DNA from: Microbacterium sp.
Lineage (GTDB): Bacteria > Actinomycetota > Actinomycetes > Actinomycetales > Microbacteriaceae
Length of the DNA stretch: 64,000 nt
Reading direction: 5' to 3'
Assembly: GCF_031178445.1 (NCBI RefSeq)
Contig: NZ_JAPSIY010000008.1
Coordinates: forward strand, 1-64,000
Both the position numbers and the translations under genes were made by a program. Shown piece after piece: positions 7,872 to 16,840 of this stretch (position 1 is the stretch's first letter; every line of letters starts with the position of its first letter). Below the pieces are notes generated by a model, which ran no database searches, was not told where the DNA came from, and was given only the letters and a program-made list of their open reading frames with translations.

Positions 7872-9049
7872 CTGCGACGAGAGCGCACCGCGCCGTGCTC
7901 GATGCTGAGGTACTGCGCGCCGCGGCGCTGCTGCGGCCGGATGAGGATGCCGTCCAGGTGGCGGCGCGGGCCGCCTGGACGGTGCTCGTGGAGCCCGGCG
8001 ACGGTGTCGCGGGCACACTCATCGCCGCGTACGGCCCGGTCGAGGCGCTCGAGCTGGCAATGTCCGACAGCTCGTTGCTGCCGGACATCGGCGACGCGAA
8101 GGCGATGTCCGAGGCGAGGGCGCGGTGGAGGCCGAGGGCGGATCCGCGTGCGGTCGCCGATGCGCTGCACGGGTGCCGGGAGGTGGGAGGACGGATGCTC
8201 CTGCCGGGAGATCCGGATTGGCCGATCGCCCTGGACGATCTCGGACCGCACGCGCCCATCGCCCTTTGGGTGCGGGGCGGAGCGGAGGCTCTCACGGCCG
8301 ACCGCTCGGTGTCGATCGTCGGCGCTCGCGCGGCGACGCCCTATGGTGAGACGGCCGCCGCGGAGCTGGCGGGGGATCTCGCCGCGGACGGCACGGTCGT
8401 GGTCTCGGGCGGTGCCTACGGCATCGACGGCGCGGCGCATCGGGCAGCGCTCGGCGCGGGCGGTCAGACGGTGGCCTTCCTGGCCGGCGGGGTGGACCGC
8501 GCGTATCCGATCGGACATCAGCAGCTGTTCGACAGAATCCGCGGCAACGGTGCGGTGCTGAGCGAGGTCCCCTGCGGCGCGGCGCCGACGAAATGGCGGT
8601 TTCTGCAGCGGAACAGACTCATCGCGGCAGCCGGGCTCGCCACGGTCGTCGTCGAAGCGGGCTGGCGCAGTGGTTCGCTGAACACCGCCGGTCACGCCTC
8701 CAGCCTCGGCCGGCCGCTCGGCGCCGTTCCCGGTCCGATCAGTTCGGCCGCCTCCGCCGGCTGCCACCGGCTGCTGCGCGAGTACGACGCCATCTGCGTC
8801 ACCAACGCCGAGGAAGTACGGGAGCTCTGGGGCGGAGGCGGACGAGTACTCGATCCCACTCCGGCCGAGGACCCCGATCGCCGGCGTCTTCTCGACGCCC
8901 TCAGCGACCGGACGCCGCTCACCCCCGAGGAACTCGCGCGACGCACAGGCCTCCCGACCGAGCGCGTACGAGGACTGCTCGGTCTGCTCGGGGTCGAAGG
9001 CGCGGCCCGTAGTCACGACTCAGGGTGGATCGGTCAGACCCGGCGGTGA
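7868..9049 (+). CDS. dprA: DNA-processing protein DprA
   Basis: Loads RecA on incoming single-stranded DNA. The 393-residue protein has an N-terminal helical region, the Rossmann-like DprA core (SIVGARAATPYGE, SGGAYGIDGAAHRAALGAGG, FLAGGVDRAYPIGHQQLF, KWRFLQRNRLIAA), and a C-terminal winged-helix-like segment (PLTPEELARRTGLPTERVRGLL). All parts are intact. It follows comM with a 4-base overlap. DprA is widespread in bacteria not known to be competent, so its presence alone does not show transformation. Confidence 0.96.
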   Translation: MTATRAHRAVLDAEVLRAAALLRPDEDAVQVAARAAWTVLVEPGDGVAGTLIAAYGPVEALELAMSDSSLLPDIGDAKAMSEARARWRPRADPRAVADALHGCREVGGRMLLPGDPDWPIALDDLGPHAPIALWVRGGAEALTADRSVSIVGARAATPYGETAAAELAGDLAADGTVVVSGGAYGIDGAAHRAALGAGGQTVAFLAGGVDRAYPIGHQQLFDRIRGNGAVLSEVPCGAAPTKWRFLQRNRLIAAAGLATVVVEAGWRSGSLNTAGHASSLGRPLGAVPGPISSAASAGCHRLLREYDAICVTNAEEVRELWGGGGRVLDPTPAEDPDRRRLLDALSDRTPLTPEELARRTGLPTERVRGLLGLLGVEGAARSHDSGWIGQTRR

Positions 9050-9059
9050 GGGACGCCGC

Positions 9060-9716
9060 TCAGACCAGACGGTAGCCGACGCCGCGCACGGTCTCGATGC
9101 GCTCGGCGCCGAGCTTCTGCCGCAGATACCCGATGTACACGTCCGCGACGTTCGAGCCCGGGTCGAAGTCGTACCCCCACACGCGGCTCAGCAGCTGTTC
9201 CCGGCTGAGCACCTGACCGGCGTGGCGCAACAGCTCCTCGGCGAGAGCGAACTCGCGCGCCGAGAGCTCGACAGCGTGGTCGCGGATCCGTGCGCGCCGG
9301 GTCCGGACGTCGAGATGCAGACCGCCGTGTGTCAGCTCGGGCGCTGACGTCGCGTCCTCGCGCCGCATGCGGATGCGGATCCGGGCCAGGAGCTCGTCGA
9401 AGCGGAAGGGCTTGCCGAGGTAGTCGTCGGCGCCGCCTTCCAATCCCGCGATCGTGTCGCGCAACTCGACACGCGCGGTCAGCATGATCACCGGGAGGCG
9501 AGAGCCCGATCCGCGCAGCTGCTCCAGTACCTGGAACCCGTCGAAGCCGGGCAGATTGACATCCAGCACCAGCAGATCGAACTCATCGGTCAGAGCAAGC
9601 TGCAGCGCCTGCGGACCCGTCGCCGCGACGCAGGTCGCGAAACCGGCGGCGCGAAGGCCCTTCTCGACGAAGCCGGAGATCCGAGGCTCGTCGTCCGCGA
9701 TGAGAATCGATGCCAT
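9060..9716 (-). CDS. OmpR-family response regulator
   Basis: A 218-residue transcription factor with a receiver domain (phosphoacceptor Asp52 in LLVLDVNLPGFDG; Thr80 and Lys102 in MLTARV and GKPF) and a C-terminal winged helix ending in ADVYIGYLRQKLGAERIETVRGVGYRLV. The gene starts on the stop codon of the upstream histidine kinase (ATGA), so the pair is a coupled two-component system. The signal and targets cannot be deduced from sequence; adjacent genes are not obviously related. Confidence 0.95.
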   Translation of the reverse strand: MASILIADDEPRISGFVEKGLRAAGFATCVAATGPQALQLALTDEFDLLVLDVNLPGFDGFQVLEQLRGSGSRLPVIMLTARVELRDTIAGLEGGADDYLGKPFRFDELLARIRIRMRREDATSAPELTHGGLHLDVRTRRARIRDHAVELSAREFALAEELLRHAGQVLSREQLLSRVWGYDFDPGSNVADVYIGYLRQKLGAERIETVRGVGYRLV

Positions 9717-11242
9717 CAGCTCAAGTCCCTTCGGACGGTCGGCAGTGGTGGGCGTGGTGGAATCAGAACGCCGTTCGGGAGTCGCGCGGCGGGCGCCGAC
9801 CCACGCGGCACACGCAGTGTGAAGACGGCACCGCCGTCGTCGGCGTCCGTCACCCGCACGGATCCGCCATGCGCGCGTGCGATGACCTGCACGATGTTCA
9901 GCCCCAGGCCGCTGCTGCCGCGCACGGGCGCGCCGGCCCCGCGGTGAAAACGGTCGAAGATGCTGTCCTTCTCGTCATCCGGTACGCCTGCGCCGAAATC
10001 ACGCACCCACAGTTCGATGTGATCCGCATCGGAACTGCCGCCGATCTCCAGTCGTCCTCCGCCGTGCGTGATCGCGTTCTGCGCGAGCTGCAGCATCGCC
10101 TGGGTGATGCGGGGCGCATCCAGTGCCGCGACGCCATCGGGTGTCGATGCCAGGACGACATCGGCGCCCACGATGCCCTCGGCCTTCCGTCCGATCTGCT
10201 GAAGGAGATCCGAGACATCCACGGGCGCAAGCTGCACCGGCCGTGGTCCGTGCAGCGCCGCAGCGCCGGCGAGATCCTGCACGAGCTGCCCCATGCGGTC
10301 CAACTCGTCCACGGCGAGCGCCCGTGTGTCGCGGGCGTCCTCGGGGTCGGCGGGGTCCATGACCTCAAGGTGACCGCGAACGATCGTGATCGGCGTCTTG
10401 AGTTCGTGGCCCACATCGCTCAGCAGCTGACGTTGCGAATCCAGCGCGTCGTCCAGACGGTCCAGCATCGCGTTCATGGTCCGCGCGAGGTCGGCGACAT
10501 CATCATTGCCCACGACTGGAATCCGCTCCTGCAGCGAGTGCCCCGAGACGCGGTTGGCCGTCTCACGCATGTGCCGCAGCGGACGCAGCAGCCGCGTCGC
10601 GACGATCGTGCTCGTCGCTGCGATGACCGCCAGGGCGATCATCGAAGCGAGCAGGAAGATCTGCGCCGTGGCGTCGAACTCCGCTAGTTCCGCGTCGAGG
10701 TCGTACACCATCAGGAAGACGACGTCCTTCGGCGCGGGCGATCCTTCGACCAGGATCGGCGCGGCGAGATAACGCCAGGTGACCCCGCGCTCCGCATACG
10801 TGCCGATGATCGGCTCGTCGCCGGAGAGCTCCTCATGCACGTATGACGCGAAGGCGGTCGCATCGCTCAGATCGACGTCGAGCCGCACACCCGGCACCAT
10901 GCTGATCGCCCCGTCGATCATCCCGGCGGCGCCCGTGTTGTCATCGGGGCTCATGCGCTCGACGACAGCACGCAGTGCGGCGGAGGAGGACGGCCACGGC
11001 GACGGATCGGTCGTCTCGGCGCCCATGGCTTCTCCTTCCGCGACGATGAAGCGCGCGGACTCCAGATTGTCGAGCAGCCGTGCGTTCACCTGATCCAGGC
11101 TGGTCTGCCGCTCGACGATGTACACCGAGACGCCGACAGCCATCAGGCCGAGCGCGGCGACGGCCGTGATCGCGGCCACGAGCCGGGTGCGAACGGACAC
11201 CGGGAGGCGATGACGGCGCGGTGCGCGCCCGGTGTCTGTCAT
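9716..11242 (-). CDS. Sensor histidine kinase
   Basis: A 508-residue membrane kinase: transmembrane helix 21-43, an extracytoplasmic sensor of about 150 residues, helix 195-217, a HAMP segment, a dimerisation domain with His279 in SDVGHELKTPITIVRG, and an ATPase domain with N-box LAQNAITHG, DFGAGVPDDEKDSIFDRF and GLGLNIVQVI. It phosphorylates the response regulator it overlaps. The start at MTDTGRAPRRH is supported by GATACT 6 bases upstream; the longer open frame behind it runs antisense through the next gene and is not credible. Confidence 0.95.
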   Translation of the reverse strand: MTDTGRAPRRHRLPVSVRTRLVAAITAVAALGLMAVGVSVYIVERQTSLDQVNARLLDNLESARFIVAEGEAMGAETTDPSPWPSSSAALRAVVERMSPDDNTGAAGMIDGAISMVPGVRLDVDLSDATAFASYVHEELSGDEPIIGTYAERGVTWRYLAAPILVEGSPAPKDVVFLMVYDLDAELAEFDATAQIFLLASMIALAVIAATSTIVATRLLRPLRHMRETANRVSGHSLQERIPVVGNDDVADLARTMNAMLDRLDDALDSQRQLLSDVGHELKTPITIVRGHLEVMDPADPEDARDTRALAVDELDRMGQLVQDLAGAAALHGPRPVQLAPVDVSDLLQQIGRKAEGIVGADVVLASTPDGVAALDAPRITQAMLQLAQNAITHGGGRLEIGGSSDADHIELWVRDFGAGVPDDEKDSIFDRFHRGAGAPVRGSSGLGLNIVQVIARAHGGSVRVTDADDGGAVFTLRVPRGSAPAARLPNGVLIPPRPPLPTVRRDLS

Positions 11243-11248
11243 GAGACC

Positions 11249-11254
11249 AGTATC
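11249..11254 (-). promoter_or_regulatory. -10 hexamer GATACT, leaderless promoter of the kinase-regulator pair
   Basis: On the minus strand GATACT ends 6 bases before the kinase ATG. The 90-base gap to the divergent APH gene must hold both promoters. Confidence 0.5.
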
Positions 11255-11332
11255 TCCAGCCTCCCGCGGCCGAACCCGCTCCCTAAGAGAGGTCTCATCC
11301 TGTTCACGCCCGCCACATGGTGGAATCGAAGG

Positions 11333-12502
11333 ATGCCGCAGGTCATGAACGCGCCGCAGCCGCAGTTGGACGCGACTGCCGAAGGGGCCCTGCTCGTCGA
11401 TGCCCTCGGTGACCTTCCCGCGCATCTCATCAGCCGCGAGCCGCTCGGGTACGGATCCGTCGCGGGCTTCCGCGTGCAGGACACCCTGCCGGAGCAGACG
11501 TACTTCGTGGATACATCGCAGCTGGGCGTCGCCGCCGAAACCGGGCTGACCATGGGTGATGATCCGCGTCGTCCGCAGGCCCGCATCTGGCTTCACCCCG
11601 CTGACCCGCATCTGCCCGCACTCGCAGCCTCGGCGTTCGCGCACTCGTCGCAACTCCTGCTGAGCCGCCTCGGCATCGAGGCCACGGGCCCCACGGAGTT
11701 CGTCGCCTACCGACCGGGGCGGCGCGGTGTGCTGCGAGTGGCCGCCGTCGACGGTCCCGTCTGGATCAAGGTCGTGCGCCCCCGCCGCATCCGCCGGATC
11801 GTGGAGGCCCACCGCGCGTGCGCCGAGGCAGGGCTCCCCGTTCCTGAGATGCTCGGATGGTCGGCCGACGGGCTGCTCGTCCTGGCCGATGCCGCGGGCG
11901 CTCCCGCGACGAATGCGGAGTGGACACCACGACTGCTGGTCGAGCAGGTCGCTCGACTCAGTGAAGCGATCGACGCCGTGACCTGGGCTGCGCCGGCGCG
12001 GTCGATCGTCAACCGGCTCGAGTGGTATGAGACGCGCAGCGGTCCGGAGGGCCGGATGCTGGCAGAGCGCATCCGCGCTGCTCTCACCCGTGCCGGCGAG
12101 ACGGAGCCCCGGGTCGTCCACGGCGACCTGCACTTCGGTCAGCTCTTCCTCTCCGATGGACGCATTTCCGGGCTGATCGACGTCGACACTCTCGGTGTGG
12201 GAGATCCTGCCGAGGATCCGGCTGCGTTCATCGGTCACGCGATCGCCAGCGCGCGCCTGAGTAGCGCTGGCGATCGTCAGCGCGTGCTGGCGCTCGCGGA
12301 AGCGGCGATGCGGCACTGGGGGATGACAGGACGAGTCGCCGAATACGGTGCGATCCATCTGCTGGGCTATTCGGTCACCGCACGCGATCTGGGCGACCGG
12401 ACTGCGCAATCCCAGCTGCTGCGTGCCGCGGGTGTGGTTCTCGACGGACGAGGCGCAACCGAGGCTAAGAACGCCCTCATGAAGATTTTCGAGAGCGTTT
12501 AG
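11333..12502 (+). CDS. APH-family phosphotransferase
   Basis: A 389-residue protein with the aminoglycoside/choline kinase fold in its second half: catalytic loop VVHGDLHFGQLFLSDG and the metal-binding ISGLIDVDTLGVGDPAEDPAAF. The family's usual loop Asn is Gln here (HGDLHFGQ). The N-terminal 150 residues are divergent. Enzymes of this type phosphorylate small hydroxyl compounds, sugars or antibiotics; a resistance role should not be assumed. TGGAAT ends 6 bases before this ATG; a second in-frame ATG 4 codons on is possible. Confidence 0.85.
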   Translation: MPQVMNAPQPQLDATAEGALLVDALGDLPAHLISREPLGYGSVAGFRVQDTLPEQTYFVDTSQLGVAAETGLTMGDDPRRPQARIWLHPADPHLPALAASAFAHSSQLLLSRLGIEATGPTEFVAYRPGRRGVLRVAAVDGPVWIKVVRPRRIRRIVEAHRACAEAGLPVPEMLGWSADGLLVLADAAGAPATNAEWTPRLLVEQVARLSEAIDAVTWAAPARSIVNRLEWYETRSGPEGRMLAERIRAALTRAGETEPRVVHGDLHFGQLFLSDGRISGLIDVDTLGVGDPAEDPAAFIGHAIASARLSSAGDRQRVLALAEAAMRHWGMTGRVAEYGAIHLLGYSVTARDLGDRTAQSQLLRAAGVVLDGRGATEAKNALMKIFESV

Positions 12503-12569
12503 ACGGCGGCGACAGGATGAGATGCATCCCGGTGAACCGCCGGGTGCGGAGAGTATCGGAGGAATCAGC

Positions 12570-12986
12570 ATGAGTGCGAAGAGATGGATCGCCTACGGTG
12601 TCACGGGCCTGGTCGGCGTCGGCGTGCTCGCCGGCGGAGCGGCTGCGACCGCCAGCACGATGGACCTGCAGACCACGAACGGGACTGTGCTCCCGGGCGG
12701 GGCGGTCACGAACCGCGGTGACGTGCTGGACGTCGCCACGGTGAAGCTGCAGCAGACGGACACGTCGGTGACCGTGGTGAGCGCCCCTTCGGCCGCCACT
12801 GTGGCCTCGGCCGCGTCTGCGGCGTCGCCGACGACGCCCGCCAGCCCCGCATCGGCTCAGAGCCCCGCGTCCACGCCCAGCCCGGCGTCCACGCCGAGCC
12901 CGGCGTCTGCCCCGAGCACGGCGTCGGTTCCGAGCCCGGCGACCGCGCCGTCCGCAGCCTCGGTCGTCTCGGCAGCCTCTGACTGA
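12570..12986 (+). CDS. secreted or anchored Ala/Ser/Pro-rich protein, unknown function
   Basis: A 138-residue protein with an N-terminal hydrophobic segment ([23 protein letters not shown], about 6-28) that fits a signal peptide or anchor, a short central part ([18 protein letters not shown]) and a C-terminal half made of degenerate SPAS/TPSP repeats up to residue 138. Such tails span the cell wall or are glycosylated in other actinobacteria (inference). The ATG is preceded by ATCGGAGGA. A strong hairpin follows. I do not recognise a family; the gene is probably single. Confidence 0.75.
   Translation: MSAKRWIAYGVTGLVGVGVLAGGAAATASTMDLQTTNGTVLPGGAVTNRGDVLDVATVKLQQTDTSVTVVSAPSAATVASAASAASPTTPASPASAQSPASTPSPASTPSPASAPSTASVPSPATAPSAASVVSAASD
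12844..12945 (+). repeat. degenerate Ser-Pro-Ala coding repeats
   Basis: Tandem near-copies of a 12-15 base unit (CCCGGCGTCCACGCC and variants) encode [24 protein letters not shown] and STASVP within the small secreted protein. The copies differ at synonymous positions, so they are not freshly expanded. Confidence 0.6.
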
Positions 12987-13018
12987 GGCCATCGGCGCCC
13001 TCTGACCGAGGGCTATGC

Positions 13019-13059
13019 ACGAAGCCGCTCTGGAGCCACGCGCCCCAGAGCGGCTTCGT
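13019..13059 (+). terminator. terminator hairpin after the Ala/Ser/Pro-rich gene
   Basis: ACGAAGCCGCTCTGG (13019-13033) and CCAGAGCGGCTTCGT (13045-13059) form a perfect 15-bp stem with an 11-base loop, 33 bases after the stop codon. There is no long T-run. Confidence 0.75.
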
Positions 13060-13108
13060 CTCCGGCGGGGCGCGGCGCTCTGGGCGTCACGCACGCCATG
13101 CTGGAGGG

Positions 13109-14008
13109 GTGCAGCTCGAAGCCGCCGCGGAGGCGTTCACGACGTATCTGACGCAGGTGCGTCGACTTTCGGCGGCCACCGTGCGCGCCTATCGCACCGA
13201 TCTGCGCGACCTGCTGCGTAGCGCCGGCGATGTGGAGCTGGGCGAGATCGACCTCGAAGTCCTCCGTGAGTGGATGTGGACGGCGACGCAGCGTGGGGAC
13301 GCCAGGAGTACGCTGGCGCGTCGTGCCGCCGCGGCGCGCTCGTTCTTCACGTGGGCGAAGGACGAGGCGCTGATCACCGCCGACCCGAGCGTGCGCCTGG
13401 TCACCCCTCGTCGAAGCCGCAGCCTGCCGACGGTCGCCTCAGCGGAGGGCATGCGCGCACTGCTGGACGCGCAGAGATCCGCCGCCGCCGACGGCGATCC
13501 CGTCGCACTGCGGGACCACGCCATCCTGGAGCTCCTCTACGGTTCGGGCATACGCGTATCGGAATTGTGCGGCATCGACATCGACGATCTCGATCTCGAC
13601 CGCGCCACCGTGCGCGTCATCGGGAAGGGCTCGAAGGAGAGGGTCGTGCCCTTCGGCGTCCCCGCCCGCGTAGCCGTCTCGGGTTATGTGACCCGTGCGC
13701 GTCCGGTGTTCACCGCTCGCGGAGGCTCGGGACCGGCGGTGTTCCTCGGAACGCGGGGAGCACGGATCGGACCACGAACGGTCTACGCCCTGGTGGCCCG
13801 GGTTCTCGCACCGATCGTCGGAGCCGACACGGTCGGCCCCCACGCGCTCCGGCACTCTGCCGCGACCCACCTGCTCGATGGGGGCGCAGACCTGCGCGCC
13901 GTCCAGGAGATCCTGGGGCACGCCAGCCTCGGTACGACGCAGATCTACACGCACGTGTCATCGGAGCGCCTGGTCTCGACGTATCGTCTCGCCCACCCGC
14001 GCGCCTGA
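13109..14008 (+). CDS. xerC: Tyrosine recombinase XerC
   Basis: Resolves chromosome dimers at dif together with XerD. The 299-residue protein has an N-terminal SAM-like domain (residues 8-90) and a catalytic domain with the full active set R149 (GSGIRVSEL), K173 ([11 protein letters not shown]), H245 and R248 ([13 protein letters not shown]), H271 ([11 protein letters not shown]) and Y280. Length and position upstream of rpsB are typical of the chromosomal XerC, not of a mobile element; no att-like repeats flank it. Start GTG has CATGCT 6 bases upstream. Confidence 0.93.
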   Translation: MQLEAAAEAFTTYLTQVRRLSAATVRAYRTDLRDLLRSAGDVELGEIDLEVLREWMWTATQRGDARSTLARRAAAARSFFTWAKDEALITADPSVRLVTPRRSRSLPTVASAEGMRALLDAQRSAAADGDPVALRDHAILELLYGSGIRVSELCGIDIDDLDLDRATVRVIGKGSKERVVPFGVPARVAVSGYVTRARPVFTARGGSGPAVFLGTRGARIGPRTVYALVARVLAPIVGADTVGPHALRHSAATHLLDGGADLRAVQEILGHASLGTTQIYTHVSSERLVSTYRLAHPRA

Positions 14009-14065
14009 CCCCGTCCGCCCGCCTCACGTGCATGGGTGGTCCGACGCGCCACATTGCCGGTGCGC

Positions 14066-14683
14066 TCACTCGCAGCATGGCAGCAGAACGGCCCGTGGCG
14101 GGGTGCCGAACAGCGGCCGCGGATTCAGATACTCGCCGTGCAGACGAACCCCGACGTGCAGGGTTCCAAGTGTCGTGTGCCCGCCCGCTGCGACGTCGCC
14201 GATCACGCCGCCGGCTTCGACCCTCTCACCGGGGGAGAGCTCTGTGCGCACCGGCTCCAGCGTCGTGACGAATCCCGCACCGTGGTCGATCGTGAGCAGT
14301 GGCCTGTCGACGACCTGCCCCGCGAACGCGATCACCCCGTCGGCCGGCGCCTGGACCTGCGCTCCCGGCGCGGCGACGACATCCATACCCCGATGCCCTG
14401 GTCCGTAGTCGTGGGCAGGCGCCTGGAAGGGCTCCGCCACCGTGCGCGGCCCGTCGACCGGCCAGCGCCAGGGAAACCCGGGCGCCTCCTCTGCGGTTGC
14501 GGCCGCAGCTGCAGCCGGCGCCGGCGGGGAGTGCGCGAGCAACGGCTCGGCGGGAGCGGCCGAGACGGCCGAGGCGGGCAGGACCGAGCACAGCAGCGCC
14601 GTCAAAGGCACGATGACGGCGGCCGTCGTCCGCCTGCGGCCACCGCGACCGCCATCAGGAAGGGTCCTGTGTTCCATCGCCAT
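14066..14683 (-). CDS. Exported M23 (LytM-type) peptidase domain protein
   Basis: A 205-residue protein with a basic N-terminus and hydrophobic segment (TTAAVIVPLTALLCSVLPASAVSA), consistent with a signal peptide, followed by the M23 fold: HRGMDVVAAPGAQVQAPADG, then IDHGAGFVTTLEP and LGTLHVGVRLHGEYLNP. The usual first metal site HxxxD is present (HRGMD), and the HxH-type second site appears as LHVGVRL, with only one His, so catalytic competence is uncertain. It may instead regulate cell-wall amidases. The start chosen is MAMEHRTL; a longer frame would run into the rpsB leader. Confidence 0.85.
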   Translation of the reverse strand: MAMEHRTLPDGGRGGRRRTTAAVIVPLTALLCSVLPASAVSAAPAEPLLAHSPPAPAAAAAATAEEAPGFPWRWPVDGPRTVAEPFQAPAHDYGPGHRGMDVVAAPGAQVQAPADGVIAFAGQVVDRPLLTIDHGAGFVTTLEPVRTELSPGERVEAGGVIGDVAAGGHTTLGTLHVGVRLHGEYLNPRPLFGTPPRAVLLPCCE

Positions 14684-14998
14684 GCCACGAACCTCGCAGC
14701 ATCGCACCGGGCGCGGTGACGATGATCCGCAGCCGGTGGAGAACTCCTCGCGAACCGCGCGCTGTGCACAGCGTCGACGGTGCGCTCTCAGTCCGCTTCC
14801 GACCACGTGCGTCCTGTACACTGGTCGATGCACCTCGACTTCGAGGTGACTACGCGTGCCCATTGCGACTCCGGTCGCGGCATCCACTCCCACAGGTCTC
14901 TCTCACGAGGGCGGGTGTGCGCCGGGCGCCAGGACTCCGATCACCCGATCGGCGTGAGAACCTCAACGGCGCGAATGCGTCAGAACCAGGAGAAGACC
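14684..14998 (+). promoter_or_regulatory. 315-base gene-free region with the rpsB promoter and leader
   Basis: TACACT at 14817-14822 is the best -10 for rpsB; no clear -35 is visible. Transcription from there gives a leader of about 170 bases containing a palindrome ACCTCGA-CT-TCGAGGT (14832-14847 region) and a CGATCACCCGATCG hairpin near 14938-14951. The minus-strand part carries the promoter of the M23 gene (possible GATGCT on the minus strand near 14700). I see no open frame or known RNA in it. Confidence 0.5.
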
Positions 14999-15877
14999 AT
15001 GGCTGTGGTCACCATCCGCCAGCTGCTCGACAGCGGCGTGCACTTCGGACACCAGACGCGTCGCTGGAACCCGAAGGTGAAGCGCTTCATCCTCACCGAG
15101 CGCAGCGGCATCCACATCATCGACCTGCAGCAGTCGCTGTCGTACATCGACAAGGCCTACGACTTCGTCAAGGAGACCGTCGCCCGCGGCGGCACCATCC
15201 TCTTCGTCGGCACCAAGAAGCAGGCGCAGGAGATCCTCGCCGAGCAGGCCACGCGCGTCGGCCAGCCGTTCGTCAACCAGCGCTGGCTGGGCGGTCTGCT
15301 GACCAACTTCTCGACCATCGCGAAGCGTCTGGCTCGCATGAAGGAGCTCGAGGAGCTCGACTACGAGAACCCCGCCGCGTCCGGCTTCACCAAGAAGGAG
15401 CTGCTGCTCAAGAAGCGCGAGCTCGACAAGCTGCACAAGTCGCTGGGCGGCATCCGTAACCTCTCGAAGACGCCGTCGGCGCTGTGGGTCGTCGACGCCA
15501 AGCGCGAGCACCTTGCCATCGACGAGGCCAAGAAGCTCGGCATCCCGGTGATCGGCATCCTCGACACGAACGCCGACCCGGACGACTTCCAGTACCCGAT
15601 CCCCGGCAACGACGACGCGATCCGCTCGGTCTCGCTGCTGACGCGCATCATCGCCGACGCCGCCGCCGAGGGCCTGCAGCAGAAGCACAACCCCGAGTCG
15701 GGCGACGCCGAGCCGCTGGCCGAGTGGGAGAAGGAGCTGCTCGAGCAGGGCTCCGACGCACCGGCCGAGGCAGCCACCGAGACTCCGGCCGAGGCTGAGG
15801 CTCCCGCTGAGGTTCCGGCCGCCGACGCAGAGGCACCCGCCGAGGCTGAGGCTCCGGCCGAGGCCGACGCCAAGTAA
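14999..15877 (+). CDS. rpsB: 30S ribosomal protein S2
   Basis: S2 is among the last proteins to join the small subunit and helps bind S1 and mRNA. The first ~240 residues are the normal S2 core ([79 protein letters not shown]). Then comes a ~50-residue tail of repeated EAPAEA-type units, much like the tail on S16 in this window. The ATG has CCAGGAGAAG as Shine-Dalgarno. tsf follows 47 bases downstream, the universal rpsB-tsf order. Confidence 0.98.
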   Translation: MAVVTIRQLLDSGVHFGHQTRRWNPKVKRFILTERSGIHIIDLQQSLSYIDKAYDFVKETVARGGTILFVGTKKQAQEILAEQATRVGQPFVNQRWLGGLLTNFSTIAKRLARMKELEELDYENPAASGFTKKELLLKKRELDKLHKSLGGIRNLSKTPSALWVVDAKREHLAIDEAKKLGIPVIGILDTNADPDDFQYPIPGNDDAIRSVSLLTRIIADAAAEGLQQKHNPESGDAEPLAEWEKELLEQGSDAPAEAATETPAEAEAPAEVPAADAEAPAEAEAPAEADAK

Positions 15878-15924
15878 GCCAAACGCACCCACACGCACAG
15901 ATACGAAGCAAGGAGCCACCACAC

Positions 15925-16752
15925 ATGGCCAACTTCACCATCGCCGACATCAAGGCGCTGCGTGAGCAGCTCGGCACCGGAATGGTCGACACCAAGAAGG
16001 CGCTGGAAGAGGCTGACGGCGACGTCGCGAAGGCGACCGAGATCCTCCGTCTCAAGGGAGCGAAGGGCAATGCGAAGCGTGCCGATCGCTCCACCAGCGA
16101 GGGCCTGGTCGTCGCCCGCGAGCAGGATGGCGCTGTCACGCTGATCGAGCTCGCCTGCGAGACCGACTTCGTCGCCAAGAACGAGCGATTCATCGCGCTG
16201 GCAGACAAGGTCGCCGACGCCGTCGCGACCGTCGGTGCCGACTCGGTGGAAGCCGCTCTCGCCGCTCCGGCGGGCGAGCAGACGGTCGAGCAGCTGATCT
16301 CGGACGAGGCTGCGATCATCGGCGAGAAGGTCGAGCTGCGTCGCGTTCGCACCGTCAAGGGCGAGGGTCTCGCGGTCTACCTGCACCGCACCAGCAAGGA
16401 CCTGCCGCCGCAGATCGGCGTCGTCGTCGCCTACACCGGCGCTGACGCTGACACTGCGCGCAGCATCGCCCAGCACATCTCGTTCGCCAACCCGTCCTAC
16501 CTCACGCGTGAGGACGTTCCGGCTGACGAGGTCGAGAAGGAGCGCGAGATCGTCACGGAGATTTCCCGCAACGAGGGCAAGCCCGAGGCGGCCCTGCCGA
16601 AGATCGTCGAGGGCCGTGTGTCCGCGTTCTTCAAGCAGGTCGCCCTCCTCGAGCAGGACTACGCCAAGGACAACAAGCTGTCCGTCGGCCAGGTCGCGAA
16701 GGACGCCGGCATCGCCGTGACCGACTTCGCGCGCTTCAAGGTCGGCGCGTAA
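15925..16752 (+). CDS. tsf: Elongation factor Ts
   Basis: Exchanges GDP for GTP on EF-Tu. The 275-residue protein begins with the UBA-like ADIKALREQLGTGMVDTKKALEEA segment that contacts EF-Tu, followed by the core with LACETDFVAKNE near residue 73-84 and two dimerisation subdomains. A Shine-Dalgarno AAGGAGC precedes the ATG. A strong terminator 8 bases after the stop separates rpsB-tsf from pyrH. Confidence 0.98.
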   Translation: MANFTIADIKALREQLGTGMVDTKKALEEADGDVAKATEILRLKGAKGNAKRADRSTSEGLVVAREQDGAVTLIELACETDFVAKNERFIALADKVADAVATVGADSVEAALAAPAGEQTVEQLISDEAAIIGEKVELRRVRTVKGEGLAVYLHRTSKDLPPQIGVVVAYTGADADTARSIAQHISFANPSYLTREDVPADEVEKEREIVTEISRNEGKPEAALPKIVEGRVSAFFKQVALLEQDYAKDNKLSVGQVAKDAGIAVTDFARFKVGA

Positions 16753-16759
16753 CGACGGC

Positions 16760-16793
16760 AAGGGGGTTCGGATCGCATGATCCGGACCCCCTT
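16760..16793 (+). terminator. rho-independent terminator after tsf
   Basis: AAGGGGGTTCGGATC and GATCCGGACCCCCTT form a 15-bp stem with one G-T pair and the tetraloop GCAT, followed by CTTCTTC. It closes the rpsB-tsf unit. Confidence 0.88.
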
Positions 16794-16840
16794 CTTCATG
16801 CCCTGAAGGCACTATCTTGAATCGGGACGAGAGGAAACCC

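Noticed and set aside
11333..12502. Aminoglycoside resistance gene
   Set aside because: The APH fold is broad and the Brenner loop is not that of a known resistance enzyme; there is no mobile context.
11243..12571. Histidine kinase extension upstream of 11242
   Set aside because: Antisense to the APH gene and without kinase features; a signal-anchored start with a -10 hexamer fits 11242.
13109..14008. XerC as a mobile-element integrase
   Set aside because: The protein has normal chromosomal XerC length and position, and there are no flanking repeats or cargo genes.
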